A DNA stretch of 64,000 nucleotides from contig JASNGC010000003.1 in the NCBI GenBank assembly GCA_038659295.1, positions 434,001-498,000 on the forward strand. Reading direction: 5' to 3'. Below, in pieces: positions 9,233 through 18,024 of this stretch. The notes beneath the pieces were generated by a model. It was not told the DNA's origin and made no database searches. It was given only the letters and a program-made list of their open reading frames with translations. The translations under genes were made by a program, and so were the position numbers. The stretch is from Enterocytospora artemiae (Eukaryota > Microsporidia). Every line of letters starts with the position of its first letter. The first letter of the stretch is position 1.

Positions 9233-9811
9233 TAAATTCAGTTTCCTTAGCTTCTATCATATTCTTTGATGTATATTTTATTTTCATGGTAACTATGGCT
9301 GTATATTCCCAAGAATTGATGATGATCATCAAAACATAAGGCCCACAACAAATATATTGATGGTCTGACCATTCAGAAGACATTTCATACTCTTTTCTGT
9401 CATTATTTAATCAGAAGTGGAAATCAAAGTCAAAAACCTACTAGAATTTCGAGCTTTAGCAAACCCCCGGTTTTAAGATTTCATTAAAATAGTGCAACAT
9501 GTATATATCATGGTATAAATCCTGGTGCTGGATCTGGCTTATTATTTTTATATTGAAATTCTAAAATCGGTATCTATCTGTACAAACAAACCTTCCAAAC
9601 CTCAAAATTTAAATGCTACAAAGGCCATTCTATGCAGGATGTCAAATCGCAGACTTTCATTACCATGAAGCACCATTATAAATAAATGTATAGCAGAAAG
9701 GTTAATTTATAACTTACTGGCAGCCGTATGGTCTTCTGCCATTTCATTGTTTTGTTATGTGAAATTTCGACCAACCAAAGCTGATTTATTCAAAAATAAT
9801 TTTATTGCGTA
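9233..9811. other. Spacer between the tandem paralogues
   Basis: This 579-base AT-rich spacer shows no reading frame of note on either strand and no repeat of the flanking genes visible by eye. It must contain the promoter of paralogue B, which lacks the usual C-run. Confidence 0.45.
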
Positions 9812-10816
9812 ATGTTAACAATTATACTCAACGATATCAGCCCCCACCAAATGGTCCTAAAGACATATAATGATACCACAAAGAATATGATCTTTCTAAT
9901 CCCACATATCATATTCTTTATAGCAAGAAGTGGACTTCTATACATGGGGATTCTAACCAGACCCAACAACATCCTAATACCCACCCCGTTCTTCGATTCT
10001 GTCGAATTATTTATGCTTGGAACTCTGAACTCAATCAATCTGATGTTATATCTACAGGTAATTCTGCATCAACAACTTTTTTCGGAGTATTTGGCAGTTT
10101 TCCTGAACGTTGTTAATGCCATTTATATTCCGTATATCGAATATGTCCGATCGGATCTGGGAGAGTCGATATTTAATATATACATGACTATGCTTGCTGT
10201 GGCGTTTTTTGGGGAATGTATATACAGTATAATTGCTATGCGTCTGATCAGAGCCGAAATAAACAACTATTTGTTTAAGAGGCTAGGAGTAAGCACTATC
10301 ATAAACGGTAAGTGATACGGTATTTTAATTTAAGAGGCTTTCATTATCAGATCTGCAATCAGTTCATTTTCCATATTAAACTTCCTACTGCCAATACTAT
10401 TCATGATTGTTGCTGTCTACAATGACTATGACTACATATCTTTCTATACTTTGTGGGGATTTGGGGTAACTATATTGTCATACATCATCAATCTGGGTGT
10501 GTATGTCCAAATGCATGATGAGAATGAATCAAGACGAAAGATTATTCTGATACTCTTGATGATTAAGATTGTGGCCACAGATTGGTCGATCATTTATTTC
10601 ACTGGGAAAGATATTAACGGACGCACAATAGACGGATGCCATCCAGCTTCCCACGATGTTATTCTTCTTTATGTGATAAGAAGATTCTTGAATGTTATAA
10701 TTCTGGTTCAATCAGTAGCCTTTTTTCTTTATTTAATTCTTGATTTCTTCCACTTCGGTTCTGGAATGAAAGAATATTTTACATTTAAAAAGTTTAAAAA
10801 CAGAATCACTCTTTAA
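9812..10816 (+). CDS. Multi-span membrane protein, tandem paralogue B (one intron)
   Basis: Exon 1 is 9812-10307 and exon 2 is 10335-10816; the join gives 325 residues. Exon 2 is 482 nt, the same length as in paralogue A, and the intron sits at the same codon and phase. The unspliced frame would end at a TGA inside the intron. The protein shares the spans and motifs of paralogue A (LFSEYLAV, IRAEINNYLFKRLGVS, QMHDENESRRK, IRRFLNVIILVQS, FGSGMKEYFTFKKFKNRI) with a longer, divergent N-terminus. This indicates an old duplication with constraint on loops and C-terminus. No C-run precedes the ATG, unlike paralogue A. AATAAA overlaps the stop. Function unknown. Confidence 0.85.
10308..10334 (+). 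other. Spliceosomal micro-intron, 27 nt
   Basis: It has the canonical donor GTAAGT and acceptor TTTTAATTTAAG. Excision restores the frame and gives a junction conserved with paralogue A. The donor is followed directly by an in-frame TGA, so retention would truncate the protein at about 167 residues. Confidence 0.9.
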
Positions 10817-11041
10817 TAAATGGCCCTTTTAGTGTTTCAAAAACGATACTCTCTTGTTACGTGTGGAGTCCTGTTATCACGGCCAATGAATTGGTCGTTC
10901 GTCTTCACATCGGTTATGAGTGATTTATCTGTAAATCTTTTACCATATTTTCATCAATGTTGGCCTGAAGGTGCCAGTGGGAAATCATCCAAAAATACCG
11001 TATGTTGAATTCAGTATATTTGTAAATTTCAAATTTATTTA

Positions 11042-11554
11042 TTATTTCTTTCTTTCTTTCTCTAAATCATTCATAATTACATCGAATGCCTCCAAAGTTT
11101 CATCGAGATCCGATGAGGAATCACCACTAATTCTCATCAAGCTTTCTGTGGAATCCAAATCGACTCCTTGTCTGGCATATGATTCGGCCAGGCGATTGGA
11201 TGGACTTGTCGGTATGTTGAAAAAACCACTCTTGTCCATCTCGGAAATGAACTTATCTATTTGCAAATAGTTTTTTTGATCTGTTGCAAAAACAAGATGG
11301 TTTTTTGTCTTCACATGGGAAGAGTAGCTATCAAATTTTATCAAGCAGATTTCGCAGTATCCCGGTTTAGATGACACCTTCTTTTTGACTGTCTTCTCTG
11401 ACCTTCTTGCATTGGAAAATGGACAGCAGAGTAAAGGACTATTGAGGTTAAGCTTGGGCGGCTCTTTCGTATATTCCTTGAATATGGGCTGGTACTTACC
11501 CTTGAAGTCTTCCACCAGGACGTAGGGATTCTTGAAAATTTGAAAGTTTTTCAT
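11042..11554 (-). CDS. DBF4: Minimal Dbf4-like regulatory subunit of Cdc7 kinase
   Basis: Dbf4 activates the Cdc7 kinase that fires replication origins by phosphorylating MCM. Two of the three Dbf4 motifs are clear. Motif M is at residues 10-45 (NPYVLVEDFKGKYQPIFKEY), which contacts the kinase. The DBF zinc finger (motif C) is at 65-100, with Cys67, Cys70, His80 and His86 (GYCEICLIKF ... SSHVKTKNH). The N-terminal BRCT-like motif N is absent: the protein is only 170 residues, versus 400-700 in fungi and animals. The ATG at 11554 is the first in frame; a CCCTCC lies about 45 bases upstream. AATAAA overlaps the stop. It lies just downstream of the proteasome alpha3 gene on the same strand. Confidence 0.85.
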   Translation of the reverse strand: MKNFQIFKNPYVLVEDFKGKYQPIFKEYTKEPPKLNLNSPLLCCPFSNARRSEKTVKKKVSSKPGYCEICLIKFDSYSSHVKTKNHLVFATDQKNYLQIDKFISEMDKSGFFNIPTSPSNRLAESYARQGVDLDSTESLMRISGDSSSDLDETLEAFDVIMNDLEKERKK

Positions 11555-11671
11555 CCACAAAGCGACATTTTGAATTTTGTTTTTTTCCAGAGTTTGGAGG
11601 GAAAATCGAACAACAACAATTTAATCCAAGAAAATAAAGCAAGCTGGAATATTTATTTTATGAAGTGTTCA

Positions 11672-12400
11672 TTAATGGGGTGTTTTATTGATTTCATTAA
11701 AAAGGTCTTTTGTGGTTTGTGGCGAAAGCACCCTGGCCTTCCCAAATTGGTAGTGTAATATCTCTACCTTGTCGACGATATCATCACTATACTCACGTGC
11801 CTTCCCCAAAATCCTTAGCATAAACTTTGTGGCATCTTCCAAGCTGAGTGTTTCCTCAGGCATCTCATTCCTTAGTAAGGAATTGAGACTTTCATCATCA
11901 GCACCAAAGGACCAAGCAATCCACCTATTCACAGCCCCACTGGAGTCTGTGGAATACAAGCAATACTGGTCATCATCATACCCAGCATACAAGAAGCTAA
12001 CGCCAAATGGTCGAGACCCGCTGAACTGAGTATATTGCTGCTTTCTTTCCCCAATAATCCCGCAGAGTACGGAAGTTTTCACATTTGACCCAAGTGACTC
12101 CCACAAGTTGGCACTAGTTTGTCTGGCAAATTTTATGATTCTATGGGCATCACCAAACAAACCTGATACGGCACAGTATGTGCGGCCATCTAATTTATAA
12201 ATTTTCTCCAGGGCACCCAAGTTTAAGCGTGAATTTACTGCACTTCTTGGGGTTGTGTTGACTCCCAGGAGGACTACTCCATCAGAGCAAACCATCCCCA
12301 TTATTGTCCCTGCCTTACTTACGTTCTTTATTGCATACTCTGTTTGTAACAAGCGCCCCTCCTCCGTGAAAGTGTTTGAACGGACATCTACGTCTGTCAT
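11672..12400 (-). CDS. PRE9: 20S proteasome subunit alpha3 (PSMA4/Pre9 type)
   Basis: An alpha-type ring subunit of the 20S core. The N-terminal FTEEGRLLQTEYAIKNVSKAGT is the alpha signature, and QYTQFSGSRPFGVSFLYAGYD matches the alpha3 group best (YTQFGGKRPFGVSLLY in others). The frame stays open upstream to a GTG, but the ATG at 12400 directly after ACCCC gives the right N-terminus and 242 residues, close to the family's 250-260. Alpha subunits are non-catalytic and gate the chamber. It shares a 180-base divergent region with the Tma20 gene; the alpha5 subunit is about 3.6 kb away. Confidence 0.9.
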   Translation of the reverse strand: MTDVDVRSNTFTEEGRLLQTEYAIKNVSKAGTIMGMVCSDGVVLLGVNTTPRSAVNSRLNLGALEKIYKLDGRTYCAVSGLFGDAHRIIKFARQTSANLWESLGSNVKTSVLCGIIGERKQQYTQFSGSRPFGVSFLYAGYDDDQYCLYSTDSSGAVNRWIAWSFGADDESLNSLLRNEMPEETLSLEDATKFMLRILGKAREYSDDIVDKVEILHYQFGKARVLSPQTTKDLFNEINKTPH

Positions 12401-12580
12401 GGGGTAAAAACAAAGAGATTTTGAAAGTGAAACAGGTCCAACCGGGCAAGAACCTCCAACTAACATGCTTGATTTAGAAGCTTGATATACCACAGAACTA
12501 TTAAGAACAGTTGTGTTTCTGCAAACTAGTTAAACAAATTATTTTTAGCATGATTTTCGGGGTTTGAGGCCATTTTACCC
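12401..12580. promoter_or_regulatory. Bidirectional promoter region, proteasome alpha3 / Tma20
   Basis: A 180-base divergent spacer with a C-run adjoining both ATGs: ACCCCATG on the minus side and TTTTACCCATG on the plus side. It shows how close the motif sits to starts in this genome. Confidence 0.6.
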
Positions 12581-13141
12581 ATGAAGGGTCTATTTGACAA
12601 GTCTACGATCTCTAGCAGCCACTTGCTTAGCAAATCTGATAAGAAGAAATACAACATCATCAGTGGCAATGCCTTGGATATTAAGCAGGAGTATACCATT
12701 ATTAATATGAGCAATAAAATCAAAGTCATTCAGAATTCTGAGGGGGAATGTATCTTATTTTCCCACTATAACAAATTATATCCAACAGTAAAGCACTTTA
12801 ACAGAAAAGTTCACAGTGTGGTATTTTTGGACGAGGGAGCCAGAAAGCCAATCATAAACGGTGCCGATGTGATGATACCTGGAGTCTTGAAATATAAGGA
12901 TGAAGCCGATCACTTTGATGCTGACGCTGTTGTGGGGATTGCTATAAAAACAGGGAATAGGTCTGATAACGATGAAAGATCCACATCTATTGCAGAATCA
13001 CAAAGGGATTTGGGTTTTGAAATTTTAGCCGTGGGCAAGGCCCTTATGAGCTACAAGGAAATGCTTGGCCACACTTCAGGACCCATAATAGATATTTTAC
13101 ATGTTTCTGGCGATATATTGGATCGTGGAAGGTTAATATAA
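12581..13141 (+). CDS. TMA20: Tma20/MCT-1-like PUA-domain translation factor
   Basis: A 186-residue protein with an N-terminal pre-PUA domain and a PUA domain from about residue 90 on. The blocks LYPTVKHFNRKVHSVVFLDEGA, INGADVMIPGVLKY and AVGKALMSYKEMLGHTSGPIIDILHVSGD follow Tma20/MCTS1. MCT-1 with its partner DENR/Tma22 promotes recycling of 40S subunits, tRNA release and reinitiation. An insert (TGNRSDNDERSTSIAESQ) lengthens a loop before the last PUA strands. The start is fixed by ACCC abutting the ATG, and AATAAA overlaps the stop. Confidence 0.85.
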   Translation: MKGLFDKSTISSSHLLSKSDKKKYNIISGNALDIKQEYTIINMSNKIKVIQNSEGECILFSHYNKLYPTVKHFNRKVHSVVFLDEGARKPIINGADVMIPGVLKYKDEADHFDADAVVGIAIKTGNRSDNDERSTSIAESQRDLGFEILAVGKALMSYKEMLGHTSGPIIDILHVSGDILDRGRLI

Positions 13142-13410
13142 ATAAAACATAATCAGACATTTCCGAAAGGTGGAACTATTTGTGGCTTGATATTTGAATA
13201 CTTATGGTATGGCCATTCTCAATCCTACATAGGGCTGAGGAGTATATTATTTTGTAAAGATGTGTAATTTTAGTGTGTAGGTAGATCCATATGAAAATAA
13301 ATGTTTGCTTTATTTAAAAACGACTGACAATCTCTGACTGGTAATATAAACTTGTTCGTGGCCTTAGAAAATTTGGAGGCTATATAAAATAATTTCCATT
13401 TTTTGCCCAC

Positions 13411-13971
13411 ATGTCGGACAATATATTCTCAGAATTAGAAAAGCACGATTTCGTTATTGTTTTTGAGCATGACTCAGATGATGTCTCCAAATTGGAGGAT
13501 TCGTGCATAAAGACGCCAGTATTACTTGACCTGAGCAAGGCAGTAGAGCTAAAAGCACCCATAGTCTCCCATTTCAGAATCAATCAATTTCCGGTATTGC
13601 TGTACAAATCAGTGCCGATATATCTGAACGATAATTTTCAGGAAAAATATGATGATATTAATATCAAAAATATTGAGAAATTTGTGGATGAATTTGTGCA
13701 CAAAACCAAAGTAGCGATTTTTATGAAAGGAACTGTGGAGAAACCATTCTGTAAATTTTCAAAACGTCTTCTTGCCCTCTTAAGTGAAATTAATGAAACG
13801 GACATCGGTGGGTTTGATATTTTTTCTGATGAGGAAATGAGATATTATCTAAAGATCATCAACAACTGGAATACATATCCAATGATATATTTGAATGGAA
13901 AGTTTATCGGAGGACTTGATTCGTTTACAAACTTGGTCGATACTGGCGAGTATAAGAGGCTGATGTTTTGA
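13411..13971 (+). CDS. GRX4: PICOT-like monothiol glutaredoxin (Grx3/Grx4 type)
   Basis: The N-terminal 90 residues look like a degenerate thioredoxin fold, and residues 95-186 form a monothiol glutaredoxin domain (VAIFMKGTVEKPFCKFSKRL ... FDIFSDEEMRYYLKIINNW.TYPMIYLNGKFIGGLDSF). The WNTYPMIYLNGKFIGG block and the order of domains match Grx3/Grx4/PICOT, which bind [2Fe-2S] with glutathione and deliver iron in the cytosol. The active site is CKFS (114-117) instead of CGFS; the Cys is kept but the Gly, which shapes the glutathione-bound cluster site, is replaced by Lys. GCCCAC precedes the ATG and TGAATAAA ends the gene. Isu1, Dre2 and Tah18 are also in the window. Confidence 0.88.
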   Translation: MSDNIFSELEKHDFVIVFEHDSDDVSKLEDSCIKTPVLLDLSKAVELKAPIVSHFRINQFPVLLYKSVPIYLNDNFQEKYDDINIKNIEKFVDEFVHKTKVAIFMKGTVEKPFCKFSKRLLALLSEINETDIGGFDIFSDEEMRYYLKIINNWNTYPMIYLNGKFIGGLDSFTNLVDTGEYKRLMF

Positions 13972-14411
13972 ATAAATCCACATTCTTGATCACAACAGTG
14001 TTATCTCTTGCTGTAAATACAATCGGAACAATTCATTCTACACCAAATTTTAGACACAAAAACAGTATATTGTTAACAAGCCAGCCTTCAAGTATCGTTT
14101 TGTACAATTTTCTTGACTACTTTTGCATATATGCTGCAGGTGTAATAAGAGACCATAGTTTGAAAATCTAATGATGGACGACAACAAGTGGATGCTACTT
14201 GGCCAATAAATGAAGTCTGGATATTTGGATTGCCATAGTTTTTATTCAGGTTTTATGACATAGCAGAAACCACCTGTATCTGACAGCTGATCAAAAATAA
14301 TTGGTCTCAGAGACATGAATTCTGATTCATATACGTTTCGGGTGGACCAACTGTCTGAAACATGATAGCTGATCGGATTGAAAACTTATAAAAAACAGCG
14401 TAAAAAGTCTT
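13972..14411. other. Intergenic spacer
   Basis: A 440-base spacer between two plus-strand genes. It contains only TTG-initiated short frames. I see no recognisable RNA or element. Confidence 0.45.
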
Positions 14412-15656
14412 ATGAAATCAATATTCAGGACAGCACTTTTCCTCACCATCATAGTGACATTTTCTGTGATTGCAACAGAGTTATTCACAACTAACCAATT
14501 TAGAAAGAATGTAGAATCTGGAAAAACAGGATTTCCAGAGGGAACCAACACCGATAAAATGTCGATGGCCGACAAGAACTATCATGACCTAGCGGTGATA
14601 GCCTTGAGAAATAGGCAGGATAGACTTAACCTGGAGTTGGCTAGATGGTTCTGTCTCATTTGTATACCCACCACTTTCTTTGTAAAGAAAATCAGAAATA
14701 CTGTCTTGGAGTTAGTAGATGTGAGAATATCACTTTTCAAGAGGGATGCATACGATATAAAGACGGGGGAATTAAATTTCATTAGTATTTTTATTACGTT
14801 AATTCTTTACTGCACCTATGGCGACATATTTGTGACAATGGTACTTAATCAGGAAAATGGTAGCTTAATCTCCACCGCCTTGTTATATATCTTGATGTTA
14901 TCCATAGTTCTACCTCTTCTAATTGTTATTGCATATAACATGTTTAGAATTTATGAAAACAAATTCATCATAGCCTGCTACCTGGCCTTCTATGTAAAGT
15001 CTGTAATGGACTTTATGTCTCAAGACGAGGTTAATCCAAAGGTCTTCACCAAGGTGAACTCCTCCGAATTCCACCCAAAAGTTCAGGAGGTTCTTAAAGA
15101 ACAAAGCCTTCAGAATAAGGTGTACAGAGAAATTGTTCAGAAAGACTCTGTCAATGCAGCACTCGTTGGATGGGGTGAATACGAGCATATAGAGATATAT
15201 GGGAATAGTGCCAAGTTTTCTGGTGCTGAGTTTAATTCGGTTCTCATGCATGAAATAGGCCATTCAAAAGATTTTTCACTCTATAAAAAAATTGCAATGT
15301 TATTTGTGCTCAAGGCTGTGGAGATGGTCATTTTGCTCATAATTTTCTCGAGAATTGCAGATGACTATTCAGATGATTCGATGTCCAAGATCGGGTCTTT
15401 TATCGTGCTGTACTTTGTTTATCAAACCTTCATGTCAAAATACTTGATGGCTTTTCACAAGCTGACCAGTCAGGTGTCTGAAACAGCAGCTGATATTGTT
15501 GCAAAGGAGCATGGGTTTGGAAAGGAACTAGCCAATGTGCTTTATAGAATTACAGTCGATTCTAAAGAGTATCTCTACCCTACATTTCTATATAATGTCT
15601 TGCAAAGCTATCATCCTGCAGTGCATACCAGGATTGAGTATCTAACTAGTAACTGA
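14412..15656 (+). CDS. STE24: CAAX prenyl protease Ste24
   Basis: A 414-residue M48 zinc metalloprotease of the ER and nuclear envelope membrane that trims farnesylated CAAX proteins. The metal site is complete: HEIGH at 280-284, the second Glu at 357 in SETAAD, Asp361 and the conserved SYHPAVHTRIEYL at 399-411 near the C-terminus. Several membrane spans lie at about 80-95, 125-145, 153-180 and around 300-345, and the first 22 residues form a hydrophobic anchor. It is a little shorter than yeast Ste24 (453). The start is the first in-frame ATG; no C-run is near. The Rab in this window is geranylgeranylated, not a CAAX substrate. Confidence 0.93.
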   Translation: MKSIFRTALFLTIIVTFSVIATELFTTNQFRKNVESGKTGFPEGTNTDKMSMADKNYHDLAVIALRNRQDRLNLELARWFCLICIPTTFFVKKIRNTVLELVDVRISLFKRDAYDIKTGELNFISIFITLILYCTYGDIFVTMVLNQENGSLISTALLYILMLSIVLPLLIVIAYNMFRIYENKFIIACYLAFYVKSVMDFMSQDEVNPKVFTKVNSSEFHPKVQEVLKEQSLQNKVYREIVQKDSVNAALVGWGEYEHIEIYGNSAKFSGAEFNSVLMHEIGHSKDFSLYKKIAMLFVLKAVEMVILLIIFSRIADDYSDDSMSKIGSFIVLYFVYQTFMSKYLMAFHKLTSQVSETAADIVAKEHGFGKELANVLYRITVDSKEYLYPTFLYNVLQSYHPAVHTRIEYLTSN

Positions 15657-16035
15657 GGAAAACACCTTTAATTGAATAAATTAAATATACAATTTTTCTA
15701 CTGTGTTGTAGTCCGATAGTCAATCTGTTTTGGAACAGTCCGTGTGTTTTTGACGTTTAATATGTGGGCATATAATGTACCACACAATATATGACTAAAA
15801 ATCACTTGTACCACAATCAATAGATTATATCGAGCATAATTGCCATTGGCCATATTTTTTGAATTTTATTCTAGTTATTCTGCTCTTTTCCATTCCCAAG
15901 CACTGTAATGCATAGAATGAGCTACAAACACCCAATAACGGATTCCTGAAAAAGCACCTTGCCGTATTTTTCAGGGAAAATTTATTCCATCTCCAAAATT
16001 TGTTGTTTAAAAGAAACAAATTTATGGGCCCCAAA
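15657..16035. other. Intergenic spacer
   Basis: About 380 bases upstream of the proteasome alpha5 gene. A minus-strand 81-codon frame overlaps the start of the next gene and lacks a credible start signal. Nothing else is seen. Confidence 0.45.
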
Positions 16036-16737
16036 ATGGGTTCAAGCACTATGGATGTAAATACATACAATATTGATGGAAGGATTTATCAAGTTGAGTA
16101 TGCTATGAAGGCAATGAACCTAGGAACCACAACCATTGGAATCAGACTGCATGACTGTGTGATTGTAATCTCAGAGAAGAAATTAGTCAATGAGTTGCAA
16201 AAGCCGGAGAGCCTAAAGAAGCACCACAAGATATATGACACTATTTTACTATCCTCGTCCGGGATAAGTGGCGACACACCAACCATTGTTAACAAATGCA
16301 GAGATTTCTGCATCTCCCATCAGTCACTCTTTGACGAGCAGATCAGTGGCGAGAAGCTTATGGAAGAGATATGTGCACTTGCTCTCAAATTTGGTGAGGA
16401 CGACTATCAAAAAATGATATTCAGCCGTCCATTTGGCGTCAGCTTTCTTGTGGCTATGTATGATAAAGATCCAAAGCTATACTGTGTTGATCCTAGCGGA
16501 TCATATCTAAGGTTTCATGCCAAGGCAATCGGTTCAGCCCATGAAATAGTTGAATCTACACTGGAGAAAGAAATAGACTCGCTTGTGAATAAAGAAGATA
16601 CTATTCGGTCGGCATTAACGATGTTGAAGAACGTAATGAAAGATCCAATATCGCCTTTCAATATAGAGCTGTCTGTTGTGCATAAGGATGGAATTGATTC
16701 CTATACACCCGAGGAACTAGAGCTATTAATAAAATAA
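16036..16737 (+). CDS. PUP2: 20S proteasome subunit alpha5 (PSMA5/Pup2 type)
   Basis: An alpha-ring subunit: VNTYNIDGRIYQVEYAMKAM is the N-terminal signature; ALKFGEDD ... SRPFGVSFLVAMYDKD and LYCVDPSGSYLRFHAKAIGSAHE assign it to alpha5 (others have LALQFGEED and SRPFGVALLFGG). Three ATGs lie close together (16024, 16036, 16051). The second follows GCCCCAA and is preferred, giving 233 residues; the family has about 240. The stop is part of an AAATAAAC signal. Confidence 0.9.
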   Translation: MGSSTMDVNTYNIDGRIYQVEYAMKAMNLGTTTIGIRLHDCVIVISEKKLVNELQKPESLKKHHKIYDTILLSSSGISGDTPTIVNKCRDFCISHQSLFDEQISGEKLMEEICALALKFGEDDYQKMIFSRPFGVSFLVAMYDKDPKLYCVDPSGSYLRFHAKAIGSAHEIVESTLEKEIDSLVNKEDTIRSALTMLKNVMKDPISPFNIELSVVHKDGIDSYTPEELELLIK

Positions 16738-16928
16738 ACAAATAATATCTTGTAAACACATCTAAATCTGCAAGCCTCATGGCAATATTGAAAGTCGGCA
16801 TATTAATTTGAAAAGTTTCTAATTTAATCAAAACAGGTCTGTCAGATGGATTTTATGTTGCGATACTTTTTTGCATCCCATTGTCGTTCATTTACCGTGC
16901 TGATCGCAATTAAGATTATCCGGTGGAA

Positions 16929-17852
16929 TTACTTAATTTTGCCCTTTCCGTCATCAAAAATCAGTTCAGGTTCTCCCCCTAGTTCAATATATCTCCCATC
17001 TGCAGAGAAGTGTTTGTCAATAATCTTCTTCATGGAATCACTTATCCAATTGTTCTCCTGTGCAATCCTGAATGCCCATGATCTGAAACAGGAGGAAAGA
17101 ACAGATTCCACAATTTCCCGCTCCAAGCCCACAACTCCAAAATATTCAAAAAAGTACTTTTTCTTTATAAACGGATTGTTCCTAACCATAATTTTTAGGT
17201 ATCGGAACTTATCGGGCATTGATTTGTATAAAAATTTGATGTCAGAAAACTTCAGTTTTTTTATATATTCGTCGGTGAATACAGAGTCTTCAGTCTTCTT
17301 GAGAATATCTCTCAGAAGATCTACAAATTCCCACAAATGAGTTGTTTGCAGAAAAACAATCAAAATATCAAAAAAACTCCTATCGAATTTACACTTCAGA
17401 CCTTCTGTGAAGAACTCAACCATCCTGCCCAGCACTTCATCTTCCTGCCCATGGATGCCAGATTCATGATCAACAGTCGTAGGATTTGGTTGGGGAATAT
17501 CAATCTCCTCCTCAACCACTCTCTTCATCCTAACAACAAATTCCATGTATCTTATATGAACATTTCCAAATTCACTCTGCTTCAGATAGTCCAAAGCACC
17601 TTGAAAATCCTTAAAATACAAATAAGTCTTGATGATTTCCTTAATTGCATCAATCTTGACAAACGTTGCTCTCTGGGATATCAGCAAGTTTATTGCCTCC
17701 TCTTTTTTATTTTTTTCGCGATAGTGCACCAGAAGAAACAGTGGGTTGTGCTTTTCAAGCTTCGAGACGAGTGCTTTGTCGTCATAGTCTATCGGCACGG
17801 CTGGATTTAAATATGTGAATCCCTTCTTTGTTGTAAAAGTTTTATTAACCAT
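16929..17852 (-). CDS. Unknown helical protein, 307 aa
   Basis: GCCCAAA immediately precedes the ATG at 17852. The protein is predicted helical and TPR-like in texture (AINLLISQRATFVKIDAIKEI, YFKDFQGALDYLKQSEFGNVHIRYMEFV, then LWEFVDLLRDILKK), without signal peptide or membrane spans. An acidic linker (about 115-135) divides it into two halves. Helical-repeat eukaryotic complex subunits look like this, but I do not recognise the family. It converges with the alpha5 gene, with about 190 bases between stops. Confidence 0.75.
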   Translation of the reverse strand: MVNKTFTTKKGFTYLNPAVPIDYDDKALVSKLEKHNPLFLLVHYREKNKKEEAINLLISQRATFVKIDAIKEIIKTYLYFKDFQGALDYLKQSEFGNVHIRYMEFVVRMKRVVEEEIDIPQPNPTTVDHESGIHGQEDEVLGRMVEFFTEGLKCKFDRSFFDILIVFLQTTHLWEFVDLLRDILKKTEDSVFTDEYIKKLKFSDIKFLYKSMPDKFRYLKIMVRNNPFIKKKYFFEYFGVVGLEREIVESVLSSCFRSWAFRIAQENNWISDSMKKIIDKHFSADGRYIELGGEPELIFDDGKGKIK

Positions 17853-18024
17853 TTTGGGCCAGGGGTTTATCTATCTACAAAAGTAACTGGTATTTTAATT
17901 GTAGAAGAAGCACAGTCTAGTGTGACATTGGAGCACAGATAACTTCCGAGCTCCTATTCTGTAATTCTGAAACATAAAAAACTATTGGTTTGGACTTTTG
18001 AAATTCCTGAGTCAGGAAGAACTA

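Noticed and set aside
10820..11008. 62-codon plus-strand frame after paralogue B
   Set aside because: Starts four bases after the previous stop inside its AATAAA signal, has no C-run, and shows no family.
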